A stretch of DNA of 64,000 nucleotides, taken from Flammeovirga agarivorans (GTDB lineage Bacteria > Bacteroidota > Bacteroidia > Cytophagales > Flammeovirgaceae). Position numbers and translations under genes: made by a program. The DNA is taken from positions 1 to 64,000 of the forward strand of contig NZ_JABAIL010000014.1 in NCBI RefSeq assembly GCF_012641475.1, read 5' to 3'. The notes under the pieces are model-generated. The model was not told the origin of the DNA. It ran no database searches and saw only the letters and a list, made by a program, of their open reading frames with translations. Numbering within the stretch: the first letter of the stretch is position 1; each line of letters starts with the position of its first letter. Below, one piece after another: positions 54,626-63,534 of the stretch.

Positions 54626-57334
54626 CTATCTTAATCTATTTATTAACTCAGCATATTTTTCAATCGCAAAGTTATTGTCAGAGAATAGATTTTGCATCCT
54701 TAAGATAGTGATACCAGTATAACTAGTATTTGCTCTTGTCAAGGCTTTCTCAATCTGATCCCATCCACTTTGAGCATATAACTCGTGGTAAAGAGCGTTC
54801 TCTCCCATCACTTGTATATCCAATTCTTTTGCTGAATTAGAGAACCACATCACAAGATCTTCTGCTCTAGAGTATCCTTCCCAGTCCTTGTTCATTTTTT
54901 CTAAACAAGTAAAGTGAAGTACCACTCTTTCTTTGAAGTCTCTATCAATGATTTTCTTCAACATATCTTTATACTCTCCTCTATCAACTGCACCGATATT
55001 TGGATAAGGAGCGATTAGACCTGCTGTAATCTCCGCTACTCTTGGTTGATTAGGATCTGAAATTAACCAGTGAATACCTGGCATTTTAAACCCTACTGGT
55101 ACATCCTTAAAATCACCATCAAAGATTTCTACCGCTTTTCTGATGATCTTATTACCATGGTTAGCTAAACTTTGGTTGTACCAGTTGAAGAAATCCAAAC
55201 CATATCTCGAAGTAGAGTAATTGTTGTTTTTAAACAATTCATCAGCATTAGGCATCGGAATCTCTTCAGGGCCTTCATACTTTGTTTGCCATACTTCATT
55301 GATATAGTCGATACTTCCGTAAGCATTTAAAATATACCTTTGGAAGTCTTCTTTGGCCAATCTACTATAGCATTGTAAAGTTCCTCTGTTTGGATAATCA
55401 CCCCAGTCATGAGAGTTGTACGATGGATACCTAAGCTCTCCTGCAGGTCCTAAACTAATGTTGATTTCGTCAGTCATCCAAGCATACTTTTTGTAACGTT
55501 GCTTAAATGCTTTCATGAAACGCTCATAGTAAGGCATTACAAAAGTATCAGCCCAAAGTGATACATACTCAACACTTACATCTCCTGTTTCAGAAACATA
55601 TTGTAAATCCTGAATACTTTCTAAATGTGGATTCTCTTCTACAATTTTACCCCAAACCCATAACGGGATCATCTGAAGGAAGTCATCATTTACGTTACCT
55701 CCAGCTTGGTGGAAAGATAAAATAGGCACCCAGTTCAAGCCTTTCGACTCAATTAGTTTTACCATACTATCATAGTAAGACCAATCAAAGTTTCCAGACT
55801 GTCTACCTTCTACCAATCCCCACCATATATCAATAGACACAGCAGACACACCAATATCTCTCATTCGGTCCAATTGCTTGGAAACAGTCTGCCAATCTCT
55901 CTCTTCTAATAAACGTTTTGCGTTATGTGTTTTCACATGAAGTGGCCCCATTACTCTGAACGACTTCTGTTTCTTTTCCACATAATCGTCATGGAATTTA
56001 ACCTTGTGAATAAGTTCTTGAAGACGAGTACTACCGGTAGCCATCTTATCGAACATTACTTTTAAGTTATTGATCATTAAACCATTGATTTGGTCCGATT
56101 TCAATAACCAAGTTGCTGCATTATCCCAGATCACATGAGAGTTTAAACCTTCTATCGATTCATTTTCAAAATAGAAAGACACCTCATGATGCATACCATA
56201 ACTAAGAATAGATTTTGCCTTTTCTGCAAAAGACGACTCAGATTTATATTCATTTCTACTCTTTGTAGGAACGATAAACCCTAATCGTGAAGGAGTGATA
56301 CCTTCTCCGATCGCATCCATTGAATTATAGTAAGCTGTTTTATGATCAGTATCGTCATTTACTGCAATAATACCAGCTCCTACTTCTGTCTGAGAAGACA
56401 TATTTTTTAAGTTTTTCTCAGCATAAGCAATCGGTAATCTTAAGCACAGTTTTGACTCTTCGAACCCATGGTCACTAAACGCACTTTGTAGAATATGAAG
56501 TGTGCGGTTACCATGTGTTGTCAGGCACTTGTTGTACCATGTTGATACATCATTACCAAAAACAGAATCATTGTACTTTCGACTCTGAAGAACATCATTC
56601 TCTTTAAAATAAGCGATCAGTTCTTCTTTGTCTTTTATTTCAACACCCCATTTTTTAGAGGCAGAAGCATAATCTTTATATTTTTCTCTAACGTAATTAT
56701 CCCAATCGTCTAATGCTAATGGTGAATAACATTGCATATTCCTCCTTGGGAAAGAACATTCATTGATTGGATAAGACAATTCACCGTTTTGTGTTGTTGA
56801 TATCACAAATTTAGTGATGTGTTGAGAAAGATCTTTGAAATTATTTTTAAATGAGAGAACTAGTTCTTCGTAATAAGGCATTACATAATGATCAGCCCAT
56901 AAAGACACTGCGTCTTGTGTACTGCCCCCAGACTTGTTGACATACTTCAATTGACTTAAGTATTTGATCTCATCATGGTCAGACATCAATTTACCCCATA
57001 GCCAATCTGGTAAGGTACATAAGAAACTTTGCTCATAGTTGTTGATCATATGGAAATTAAATTCTATAACCATATGTAACTCATTGCTTGCTAATGTCTC
57101 TAATAAACTTCTGTAGTATGTCCAGTCGTATTGAATATAATGGTTGGAATCATTGGATGCTTTCCCTTCTCCTTCGACGATTTTCCAAAGAACGGGAACA
57201 ACAACTGCATTAACTCCTATTTTTTTTGCTCTAATTACCCATTTTTCTAACTCAGTCCAATCAGGCTTTTCCTGAGAAAAACATGTATCAGTTTCTAATA
57301 CAGAATATGGTAATCGAATTTCAAACGTCTTCAT
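54626..57334 (-). CDS. Tandem two-domain GH14 (beta-amylase-like) protein
   Basis: A 902-residue cytoplasmic protein (no signal peptide) built from two GH14 domains. The C-terminal one (about 460-902) keeps the beta-amylase motifs: SIDIWWGLVEG, the substrate loop HQAGGNVND (542-550), GPAGELRYPSY with the expected acid Glu633, GIHWL, LHFTCLEKMN with the expected base Glu812, and VMGENALYH. The N-terminal one (1-440) aligns along its whole length (VVVPVLWKIVEG, LPDWLWGKLM, SLWADHYVMPYYEE, NGELSYPINE, MQCYSP) but has HMINNYEQS for the loop and YFENESIE for the second acid motif. It may therefore bind without hydrolysing. GH14 enzymes release maltose from alpha-1,4-glucan ends. It is a single gene with an AraC regulator downstream. 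Confidence 0.88.
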   Translation of the reverse strand: MKTFEIRLPYSVLETDTCFSQEKPDWTELEKWVIRAKKIGVNAVVVPVLWKIVEGEGKASNDSNHYIQYDWTYYRSLLETLASNELHMVIEFNFHMINNYEQSFLCTLPDWLWGKLMSDHDEIKYLSQLKYVNKSGGSTQDAVSLWADHYVMPYYEELVLSFKNNFKDLSQHITKFVISTTQNGELSYPINECSFPRRNMQCYSPLALDDWDNYVREKYKDYASASKKWGVEIKDKEELIAYFKENDVLQSRKYNDSVFGNDVSTWYNKCLTTHGNRTLHILQSAFSDHGFEESKLCLRLPIAYAEKNLKNMSSQTEVGAGIIAVNDDTDHKTAYYNSMDAIGEGITPSRLGFIVPTKSRNEYKSESSFAEKAKSILSYGMHHEVSFYFENESIEGLNSHVIWDNAATWLLKSDQINGLMINNLKVMFDKMATGSTRLQELIHKVKFHDDYVEKKQKSFRVMGPLHVKTHNAKRLLEERDWQTVSKQLDRMRDIGVSAVSIDIWWGLVEGRQSGNFDWSYYDSMVKLIESKGLNWVPILSFHQAGGNVNDDFLQMIPLWVWGKIVEENPHLESIQDLQYVSETGDVSVEYVSLWADTFVMPYYERFMKAFKQRYKKYAWMTDEINISLGPAGELRYPSYNSHDWGDYPNRGTLQCYSRLAKEDFQRYILNAYGSIDYINEVWQTKYEGPEEIPMPNADELFKNNNYSTSRYGLDFFNWYNQSLANHGNKIIRKAVEIFDGDFKDVPVGFKMPGIHWLISDPNQPRVAEITAGLIAPYPNIGAVDRGEYKDMLKKIIDRDFKERVVLHFTCLEKMNKDWEGYSRAEDLVMWFSNSAKELDIQVMGENALYHELYAQSGWDQIEKALTRANTSYTGITILRMQNLFSDNNFAIEKYAELINRLR

Positions 57335-57723
57335 TGACTTTGCTAGTTTTTTCCTATCTATTTCGCACGTATAACAAAATTCACTAGTGTTATTCAGTGA
57401 TCGTTATATAACAAATATAGGGAAGATTTTGAAAGTTCTTTTTCCAACCAAAATTTCAACCGTTTGCATAACAATGAATTATATGATTAGTTCTTTAAAG
57501 ATTATCAATAGATTTAAGTGATAGTCATTTTTATAATAAATAAAGTCATAATACACCAAACAATAAAAGTTGAATTCATACTACACTGAACGATCGAGCA
57601 AATATGATTATTTTAGTCTATAATCGATCATTTATTTCATAATAAGCACAAATACATTTAGTTACCAATTAAACATTATCGTTAGTTAAGTATACCTTTT
57701 TTACCCCAAAGTTTAAATAGATT
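57335..57723. other. 389-bp intergenic region between the GH14-type gene and a small secreted protein gene
   Basis: A divergent upstream region, AT-rich, with no ORF. It contains a perfect minus-strand -7 box (57412-57419) for the GH14-type gene. Related words ATCGTTATA, GAACGATCG and ATCGATCA recur around 57400, 57588 and 57628 but do not form a clear repeat. Confidence 0.5.
57412..57419 (-). promoter_or_regulatory. Possible -7 box of the GH14-type gene
   Basis: TATATTTG on the minus strand matches TAnnTTTG exactly and would give a ~70-nt leader. No TTG is found at the right distance upstream, so the promoter may need an activator such as the nearby AraC protein. Confidence 0.4.
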
Positions 57724-58068
57724 ATGCTTAACAAGATATTATATATAGTTACGACCGTATTATTATTCTCATTTAACTCATTTGCTGGAAACATTTATAG
57801 TAAAGTGCAAAGTAGCGTTGCTGATGCAGAATACACTCTATGTAAAGGTGATATCAATAATGATTATTACCACATTACTCAAAATCAGGAAAAAGTATCA
57901 ACAATGAATGTTGGTGGTGTTATGGTTGATGTTTTTCAAAATGAAGACGGAGACAAAATGATTATCACTCATATTCAGGATAAATATGGCTGGACAGTGA
58001 TCAACCACAAAGAAGACAATTTAGGTCCAGTGATATCAGATCTTATTATTTCGATTTACAACCTGTAA
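57724..58068 (+). CDS. Small secreted protein of unknown function
   Basis: A 114-residue protein with signal peptide (MLNKILYIVTTVLLFSFNSFAG), leaving a mature part of ~92 residues. It has one Cys (TLCKGD) and two beta-rich blocks (VGGVMVDVFQNEDGDKMIITHI, YGWTVINHKEDN). I recognise no family. It has its own terminator 28 nt downstream and so is probably a real, singly transcribed gene. Confidence 0.7.
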   Translation: MLNKILYIVTTVLLFSFNSFAGNIYSKVQSSVADAEYTLCKGDINNDYYHITQNQEKVSTMNVGGVMVDVFQNEDGDKMIITHIQDKYGWTVINHKEDNLGPVISDLIISIYNL

Positions 58069-58095
58069 ATCTATTTTCACAGCTGGTTTCAATTT

Positions 58096-58122
58096 AAAGA
58101 GTCCGTTATTACGGTACTCTTT
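58096..58122 (+). terminator. Terminator of the small secreted protein gene
   Basis: AAAGAGT plus CCG (58096-58105) pairs with CGG plus ACTCTTT (58112-58122, one-base bulge), followed by a run of T residues to 58126. Confidence 0.82.
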
Positions 58123-58263
58123 TTTTGTGCTTATAGATAAATAAAGTCTCTCTCAAATGATGGTTTAGTAAGTTTTTACTCCTAGTTCCTCTAATTTTTT
58201 TTAAAAGAATCTTATTATCAGCACTTACTAACTAATATTTCTATTTAGATTCAAGAAATATCT

Positions 58264-58271
58264 TATTTTTG
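58264..58271 (+). promoter_or_regulatory. -7 box of the alaS promoter
   Basis: TATTTTTG matches TAnnTTTG exactly and lies 48 bp before the alaS start. The -33 region (around 58241-58245) has no TTG, so only half of the promoter is evident. Confidence 0.5.
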
Positions 58272-58319
58272 CCGATTGAAAAGTATAATTTTTAAAAATT
58301 ACTCAGTAGAGAGATATAC

Positions 58320-60929
58320 ATGGACGCAAAAAGTATTCGCCGCACGTTCTTGGAATTCTTCCAAAGCAAGCAGCACGCCATCGTTCCTTCGGCACCACTT
58401 GTGATTAAAAACGATCCTACGTTGATGTTTACCAACGCAGGTATGAATCAATTCAAAGATTATTTCTTAGGAAACAAAGCCGCCGAGGATACACGTGTCG
58501 CCGATACTCAAAAATGTTTACGTGTATCTGGTAAACACAATGATTTGGAGGAAGTGGGTATTGACACTTACCACCATACTATGTTCGAAATGCTAGGTAA
58601 CTGGTCTTTCGGAGATTATTTCAAAAAAGAAGCAATTGAGTGGGCATGGGAACTTCTTACTGAAGTGTACCAACTACCAAAAGATAGATTGTACGTTACA
58701 GTATTCGAAGGTGACGACGCTGACGGTACTGAAATGGACCAAGAAGCAAAGGATATCTGGAAAGGCTTAATCGCTGAAGAAAGAATTATTCTTGCTAATA
58801 AAAAAGATAACTTCTGGGAAATGGGTGAAACAGGTCCTTGTGGTCCTTGTTCTGAAATCCATATTGACCTTCGTAATGATGAGGAAAGAGCCAAAGAAGA
58901 TGGTCTTGCTTTAGTCAACGAAGATCACCCATTAGTAGTAGAGATCTGGAACCTTGTATTTATGCAATTCAACCGTAAGGCGGATGGTTCTTTAGTTTCT
59001 CTTCCTAACAAACATATCGATACAGGTATGGGATTCGAACGTTTATGTATGGCGATTCAAAAGAAAGAATCGAACTACGATACAGACGTATTCCAACCAA
59101 TGATCCAATTCTTAGCAGCAAAGTCGGGTAAGGCTTACGGTGAGAATGAGAAAACAGATATCGCTATCCGTGTAATCTCAGACCATATCCGTGCAATTTC
59201 ATTTGCTATTGCTGATGGTCAATTACCTTCGAACAACAAAGCTGGTTATGTGATTCGTCGTATTCTTCGTAGAGCAGTACGTTACGGATATACTTTCTTA
59301 GAATTCAACAAGCCATTTATGTATGAGTTGGTTGATATTCTTTCTGATCAGTTCGAAGAAACTTTCCCTGAGGTAATTTCTCAAAGAGATTTCATCAAGA
59401 AAGTAGTCATGCAAGAGGAGCAAGCCTTCTTAAGAACATTAGAGAAAGGTTTATCTATTCTTCAAAAAGCAATGGATGGTGCATCAGACAAAACGATTGC
59501 TGGTAAAGAAGCCTTCACTTTGTACGATACATTCGGTTTCCCTCTTGATTTAACACAATTGATCGCTTCTGAAAACGGATTTACTGTAGATACAGCAGGA
59601 TTCGACGCAGCAATGAAAGAGCAAAAAGACAGAGCTCGCGCAGCATCAGCTTCAGAAAAAGGCGATTGGATTGATGTAAATGATGGTGACTCAGTAGAAT
59701 TCTTGGGTTACGATGCATTAGAATCAGATGCTTCTATCTTACGTTACCGTGAAGTAACAGAGAAGAAGAAAACAATTATACAATTAGTACTTGATCAAAC
59801 TCCTTTCTATGCTGAAAGTGGTGGACAAGTAGGTGATAAAGGTACTTTAGTTTCTGGTGATGAGACAATCGCTATCTTCGATACGAAGAAAGAAAACGAT
59901 TTGATTATCCACTTCGCTAACAAATTACCTTCTAACCCAGCTGCTCCTGTAACGGCTAAAGTAGATGCTACGCGTAGATCTCTAACAGAGAACAACCACT
60001 CAGCAACTCACTTATTACACGCTGCATTACAAGAAGTATTGGGTGATCATGTCGCTCAAAAAGGTTCATTGGTGAACGAGAAACACTTACGTTTTGACTT
60101 CTCTCACTTCCAAAAAGTGGAAGCGGAAGAAATTGAAAAGATCGAGAAAATCGTTAACCAAAGAATCCGTCAGAATATCCAATTGAACGAGCAAAGAAGT
60201 GTTCCAATCGAAGAAGCTAAAGCAATGGGTGCTACTGCATTATTCGGTGAGAAATACGGTGACTTCGTTCGTGTAATTACTTTCGATAGCGATTACTCTG
60301 TAGAACTTTGTGGTGGTACACACGTTCCTGCTACAGGTAAAATTGGTTTATTCAAAATTACTGCTGAATCATCGGTAGCTGCAGGTGTACGTCGTATTGA
60401 GGCAATTACTGCAGATGCTGCTGAAGAATATGTAGATGAGCAAATCACTTTACTTCAAGAGATTAAAGAGCTATTAAAAGCGAAAGACCCTAAGAAAGCA
60501 GTAGCTGACTTAGTAGAAGCAAAAGCAGCTTTATCGAAAGAAGTAGAAACGCTTCGTAACAAAGAGTTACAAGCAGTGAAAAACGAATTAGCTTCTAAAG
60601 CAGTTGCTAAAGACGGTTTCAACTTTATTGCAGCTAAAGTTTCTGTTGCAAATGCTCAAGGATTAAAGCAATTGGCTTACGACTTAAAAGCTGTTGTTGA
60701 AAATATGTTCTTGATCTTAGCCGCTGACGTTGACGGTAAGCCTCAAGTAGCAGTTATGATCGATGAAGAATTAGTAAAAGCAAAAGATCTTCACGCTGGT
60801 AAAATCGTTAAGGAATTAGCGAAAGAGATCAAAGGCGGCGGAGGTGGACAACCTTTCTTTGCTACTGCAGGTGGTAAAGATATCAACGGTTTGGATGCTG
60901 TTGTTGCAAAAGCACAAGAGTTAGCTTAA
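58320..60929 (+). CDS. alaS: Alanyl-tRNA synthetase
   Basis: Charges tRNA-Ala and edits mischarged Ser and Gly. The 869 residues start with the class II catalytic core (RRTFLEFFQSKQHAIVPS, FTNAGMNQFKDYFLG, GPCGPCSEIH). The editing domain has its zinc ligands in HSATHLLHA and CGGTHVPATG, and the C-Ala domain ends with GGGGGQPFFATAGGKD. Codon use is biased to TTC, AAC and CGT compared with neighbouring genes, as expected for a highly expressed gene. It is a single gene with a strong terminator. Confidence 0.98.
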   Translation: MDAKSIRRTFLEFFQSKQHAIVPSAPLVIKNDPTLMFTNAGMNQFKDYFLGNKAAEDTRVADTQKCLRVSGKHNDLEEVGIDTYHHTMFEMLGNWSFGDYFKKEAIEWAWELLTEVYQLPKDRLYVTVFEGDDADGTEMDQEAKDIWKGLIAEERIILANKKDNFWEMGETGPCGPCSEIHIDLRNDEERAKEDGLALVNEDHPLVVEIWNLVFMQFNRKADGSLVSLPNKHIDTGMGFERLCMAIQKKESNYDTDVFQPMIQFLAAKSGKAYGENEKTDIAIRVISDHIRAISFAIADGQLPSNNKAGYVIRRILRRAVRYGYTFLEFNKPFMYELVDILSDQFEETFPEVISQRDFIKKVVMQEEQAFLRTLEKGLSILQKAMDGASDKTIAGKEAFTLYDTFGFPLDLTQLIASENGFTVDTAGFDAAMKEQKDRARAASASEKGDWIDVNDGDSVEFLGYDALESDASILRYREVTEKKKTIIQLVLDQTPFYAESGGQVGDKGTLVSGDETIAIFDTKKENDLIIHFANKLPSNPAAPVTAKVDATRRSLTENNHSATHLLHAALQEVLGDHVAQKGSLVNEKHLRFDFSHFQKVEAEEIEKIEKIVNQRIRQNIQLNEQRSVPIEEAKAMGATALFGEKYGDFVRVITFDSDYSVELCGGTHVPATGKIGLFKITAESSVAAGVRRIEAITADAAEEYVDEQITLLQEIKELLKAKDPKKAVADLVEAKAALSKEVETLRNKELQAVKNELASKAVAKDGFNFIAAKVSVANAQGLKQLAYDLKAVVENMFLILAADVDGKPQVAVMIDEELVKAKDLHAGKIVKELAKEIKGGGGGQPFFATAGGKDINGLDAVVAKAQELA

Positions 60930-60953
60930 TTAAGCTAGTTTTTATAGATATAG

Positions 60954-60985
60954 AAACGGCCTTCTCTTTATTGAGAAGGCCGTTT
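60954..60985 (+). terminator. Terminator of alaS
   Basis: A 13-bp perfect stem AAACGGCCTTCTC (60954-60966) / GAGAAGGCCGTTT (60973-60985) followed by a T-run to 60988. It also lies just past the convergent TonB-C gene and may stop that gene weakly. Confidence 0.92.
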
Positions 60986-60989
60986 TTTA

Positions 60990-61937
60990 TTAACTTAATC
61001 TAAAAGATATTGGAAGTATCATTCTTGATATGGTCTTTTGCCCTCTCTTTTTCGCAGGGCTCCAAGGTTTTACTAATTGCATTACTCTTAGCACTTCTCG
61101 ATCCATAGATTCATAAACTCCTTTTACAACGTTAATTTCTGTCAGTTGACCACTTTTGTCAACAATAAAGGCAACATAAACTTTACCTTCTATTCCCTGT
61201 TTTTTAGCATCGTCTGGGTATCTTAATACTTTACCTATCCAATTATAAAAATCCCAAATACCGCCAGGGTAGAAAGCCCTCTTATATGTTTTTGTGTAAC
61301 TATATTTTTTACCTTCACTATCCCAACTGTTTCCTTTCTTTAGTTTTCCATTTTTGTAGGTTTCAATAAAGTATGGTTTACCGTCAATATATGTTCCATT
61401 CCACTCTCCGGTTTTCAACTTGTTCTTTACCATACCCTCTTGATAAAAACTATTTTTTGTCAAATACTTCAGTTGACCATTTCCGTTCTTCACCGTTTGA
61501 TTTCCTAGAGAATCCCAAGCATTAATAAATAAGGTAGTTTCTTCAAACTCTCCCTCCTTATATTTCATTTCATAACTGAAATTCTCCTGGCTATTTGAGT
61601 GATAATAGTGCCAAATACCCACTTTCTTAGACGCATCAAAAACTCCTTTCTCCTTTAGATTCCCGTTTTTATAATAGGATTCAAAATCACCAAATTTATC
61701 TTTATAGCGTTTTTTCTCCTTAGTATAATAGGTTGAATAGATAGTACCATCGAGATAAAAAGTAGTATGTTTATACTTTTCGTTTTCAAGTTCTCCAATG
61801 TGTGAGTTGGCATAATAAACAGCATCATTTTTATCCATTACTTCGGTATGGTCCTCATTAAAATAAATGATAGATTGGCCTAAACTAGAAATAGATGTGA
61901 TTAAAAATAAGAGAAAAGCTAAAGTTGTTTTTCGCAT
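60990..61937 (-). CDS. Secreted YwqK-repeat protein with TonB C-terminal domain
   Basis: A 315-residue exported protein with signal peptide (MRKTTLAFLLFLITSISSLGQ). The middle consists of YwqK/MORN-like repeats (FESYYKNGNLKEKGVFD, GIWHYYHSNSQENF, GEWNGTYIDGKPYFIETYKNGKLKKG). The last ~85 residues are a TonB C-terminal domain (RYPDDAKKQGIEGKVYVAFIVDKSG, INVVKG, DREVLRVMQLVKPWSPAKKRG). It lacks the N-terminal membrane anchor and Pro-rich spacer of a true energy transducer, so it is probably not a working TonB but a periplasmic protein that uses the fold for binding. Confidence 0.87.
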   Translation of the reverse strand: MRKTTLAFLLFLITSISSLGQSIIYFNEDHTEVMDKNDAVYYANSHIGELENEKYKHTTFYLDGTIYSTYYTKEKKRYKDKFGDFESYYKNGNLKEKGVFDASKKVGIWHYYHSNSQENFSYEMKYKEGEFEETTLFINAWDSLGNQTVKNGNGQLKYLTKNSFYQEGMVKNKLKTGEWNGTYIDGKPYFIETYKNGKLKKGNSWDSEGKKYSYTKTYKRAFYPGGIWDFYNWIGKVLRYPDDAKKQGIEGKVYVAFIVDKSGQLTEINVVKGVYESMDREVLRVMQLVKPWSPAKKRGQKTISRMILPISFRLS

Positions 61938-62060
61938 GTTATTAGTTTGTCAGATTTAAGTAAAATACAATTTGCTTTGAAGAGATAGAAAGTTAGACAA
62001 TTATCTTCTGATAACTATCATAATCGACAAGTAGTTTGATCGAAATCATCAATGAAAAAA

Positions 62061-62088
62061 GTTGATGGATTTCTCAGAACCCATCAAC
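62061..62088 (-). terminator. Terminator of the acetyltransferase gene
   Basis: GTTGATGG (62061-62068) / CCATCAAC (62081-62088) with A-run 62055-62060 giving the leftward U-tract. Confidence 0.85.
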
Positions 62089-62094
62089 CATTGT

Positions 62095-62535
62095 CTACTC
62101 AACAGACCATTCATAAAAATTTGAAGATTGATTTAATTCAAACCCTGTCCTAGGGTATAGTTTATTTCCGATCTGATTTGTAATTTCTGTTTCAAGCATC
62201 ACTCCACATGCATTAGTGTCATAAGCTAATTTTTTAGCTTCATCAATTAATTTCAAAGAAACACCTTTTCCACGTTGTGAAGCATCAACATAGAGATCAT
62301 TGAGTAACCAAAGTTTTTTCATTCTAGTTGATGAAAATAATGGATATAATTGTACAAAACCTGAAAGTTGCCCCTCCTCTTCAAAAACATAAATTTTTGA
62401 ATCTTTTAAAGCTATTCTTTCTGCTAAAAATGCTCTGGCAGCAGATAAATCAGATGTTTTTCTATAAAATACTCTATAACCATCAAAGAGTACTGAGAGT
62501 TGGTCTAGGTCGTTTGCTGTTGCTTGTCGTACCAT
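62095..62535 (-). CDS. GNAT family N-acetyltransferase
   Basis: A 146-residue single-domain GNAT. The opening VRQATANDLDQLSVLFDGYR, the motif A loop ASQRGKGVSLKLIDEAKKLA (R/QxxGxG/A type, binding the acetyl-CoA pyrophosphate) and the late GNKLYPRTGFELN (x-x-x-Y-x-x-x-G-F) are typical. The LWLLNDLYVD strand precedes the loop, as expected. The substrate is unknown. It is a single gene. Confidence 0.9.
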   Translation of the reverse strand: MVRQATANDLDQLSVLFDGYRVFYRKTSDLSAARAFLAERIALKDSKIYVFEEEGQLSGFVQLYPLFSSTRMKKLWLLNDLYVDASQRGKGVSLKLIDEAKKLAYDTNACGVMLETEITNQIGNKLYPRTGFELNQSSNFYEWSVE

Positions 62536-62625
62536 GGATTTGATTTATTAAATTGAATAGAGAAATGATTTAATGTTCAAATATATTCGAATTATCATTT
62601 TACTACCTATCATCGACCAACAAAA

Positions 62626-62655
62626 AAAGTTATCCTATTTTCATAAGATAACTTT
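62626..62655 (-). terminator. Terminator of the nitroreductase gene
   Basis: AAAGTTATC plus TAT pairs with ATA plus GATAACTTT (62626-62655), with one position that pairs only as G-U on the minus strand. A-run 62622-62628 is the U-tract. Confidence 0.86.
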
Positions 62656-62716
62656 CATTTCATCTACAATACAGATTTATATTCTTCTAATGTAAATGTG
62701 TTATAAAAAAGTAGAA

Positions 62717-63316
62717 TTAGATTACCTCTACTACTTCTTTAAGGTTCAATCTAGATTTAGGGTTTTTAGATGGTTGGTTTCCATCCTCAGCATCTCTGTA
62801 ACCAATCATTACAGCAACTAGTGGTTGATAACCCTCTAATCCTAAAATTTCTTTGTATTTATCTTGTTCAATACCTTCCATTGGAGTTGAATCGATACCC
62901 ATTGATCCAACTGCAGATAAGAAATACCCAATAGATAAGTATACTTGATCTGAGAACCAATTTTTGATTTTCTCTTCACCCTGAGGTTTTAAGAAATTAT
63001 TAAAATACCCTACTGCACCTTCTGGCAAGTAATCGTTGATATCTTTTTCAAACTTCTCTACGTCATCGATTGCACTAAAAACAACAACATGACTACCCTC
63101 GATTAGTTTTGGAGCATTAAAATAAGAAGCCTCAGCTAATTTCTCTTTTAATTCCTGGTTACCTACAATTGTAAATTTCCATGGCTGGCTATTGATTGAA
63201 GATGGGCTTAATTGCAAAATCTCTTTTAACTTCTGAATGTCCGAATCACTAACTTTTTTAGATGGATCGTACTTTTTTGTTGTGTATCTTGATTTTGCGA
63301 TGTCGATAAATTCCAT
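62717..63316 (-). CDS. NAD(P)H-dependent nitroreductase-family flavoprotein
   Basis: A 199-residue FMN-dependent oxidoreductase of the NfsB type. FMN-binding parts are visible: the early SRYTTKKYDPSKKV, SPSSINSQPWKFTIVG, and the late GIDSTPMEGIE and VAVMIGYRD stretch. Such enzymes reduce nitroaromatics or quinones; the physiological substrate is not known. It is divergent from an HxlR-type regulator gene (218-bp gap), a common arrangement that suggests regulation by that protein in response to reactive electrophiles or redox change. Confidence 0.92.
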   Translation of the reverse strand: MEFIDIAKSRYTTKKYDPSKKVSDSDIQKLKEILQLSPSSINSQPWKFTIVGNQELKEKLAEASYFNAPKLIEGSHVVVFSAIDDVEKFEKDINDYLPEGAVGYFNNFLKPQGEEKIKNWFSDQVYLSIGYFLSAVGSMGIDSTPMEGIEQDKYKEILGLEGYQPLVAVMIGYRDAEDGNQPSKNPKSRLNLKEVVEVI

Positions 63317-63423
63317 GATAATATTTTTTTATTTGTTGATTTTAAAAACGGTCTAAAATCACTTAAAGTTTTAATAGAACTATTAATAAATTTATATAAA
63401 CGACTATTTCTTTACTTTTTTAA

Positions 63424-63446
63424 GTAACTTTACTTTTGATAGTTAC
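63424..63446 (+). promoter_or_regulatory. HxlR gene promoter with inverted repeat over the -7 box
   Basis: TACTTTTG (63431-63438) matches TAnnTTTG exactly. It sits between GTAACT (63424-63429) and AGTTAC (63441-63446), a perfect 6-bp inverted repeat with an 11-bp centre. A dimer bound there would cover the promoter, so autorepression by the HxlR protein is likely. Confidence 0.5.
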
Positions 63447-63534
63447 AAACATAAGTAGTGTTTTTAAACAATACAATAACGGGCAAAAATGTAAGTATCT
63501 ATTTTTAAGGTTTATTCAATAAAAGATTTGAGTG

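Noticed and set aside
57583-57634. Operator made of GAACGATCG and TAATCGATCA words upstream of the GH14-type gene
   Set aside because: The words share only the GATC core and do not form a consistent direct or inverted repeat.
60990-61937. True TonB energy transducer
   Set aside because: The N-terminus looks like a cleaved signal peptide, there is no Pro-rich periplasm-spanning linker, and no exbB/exbD genes are nearby.
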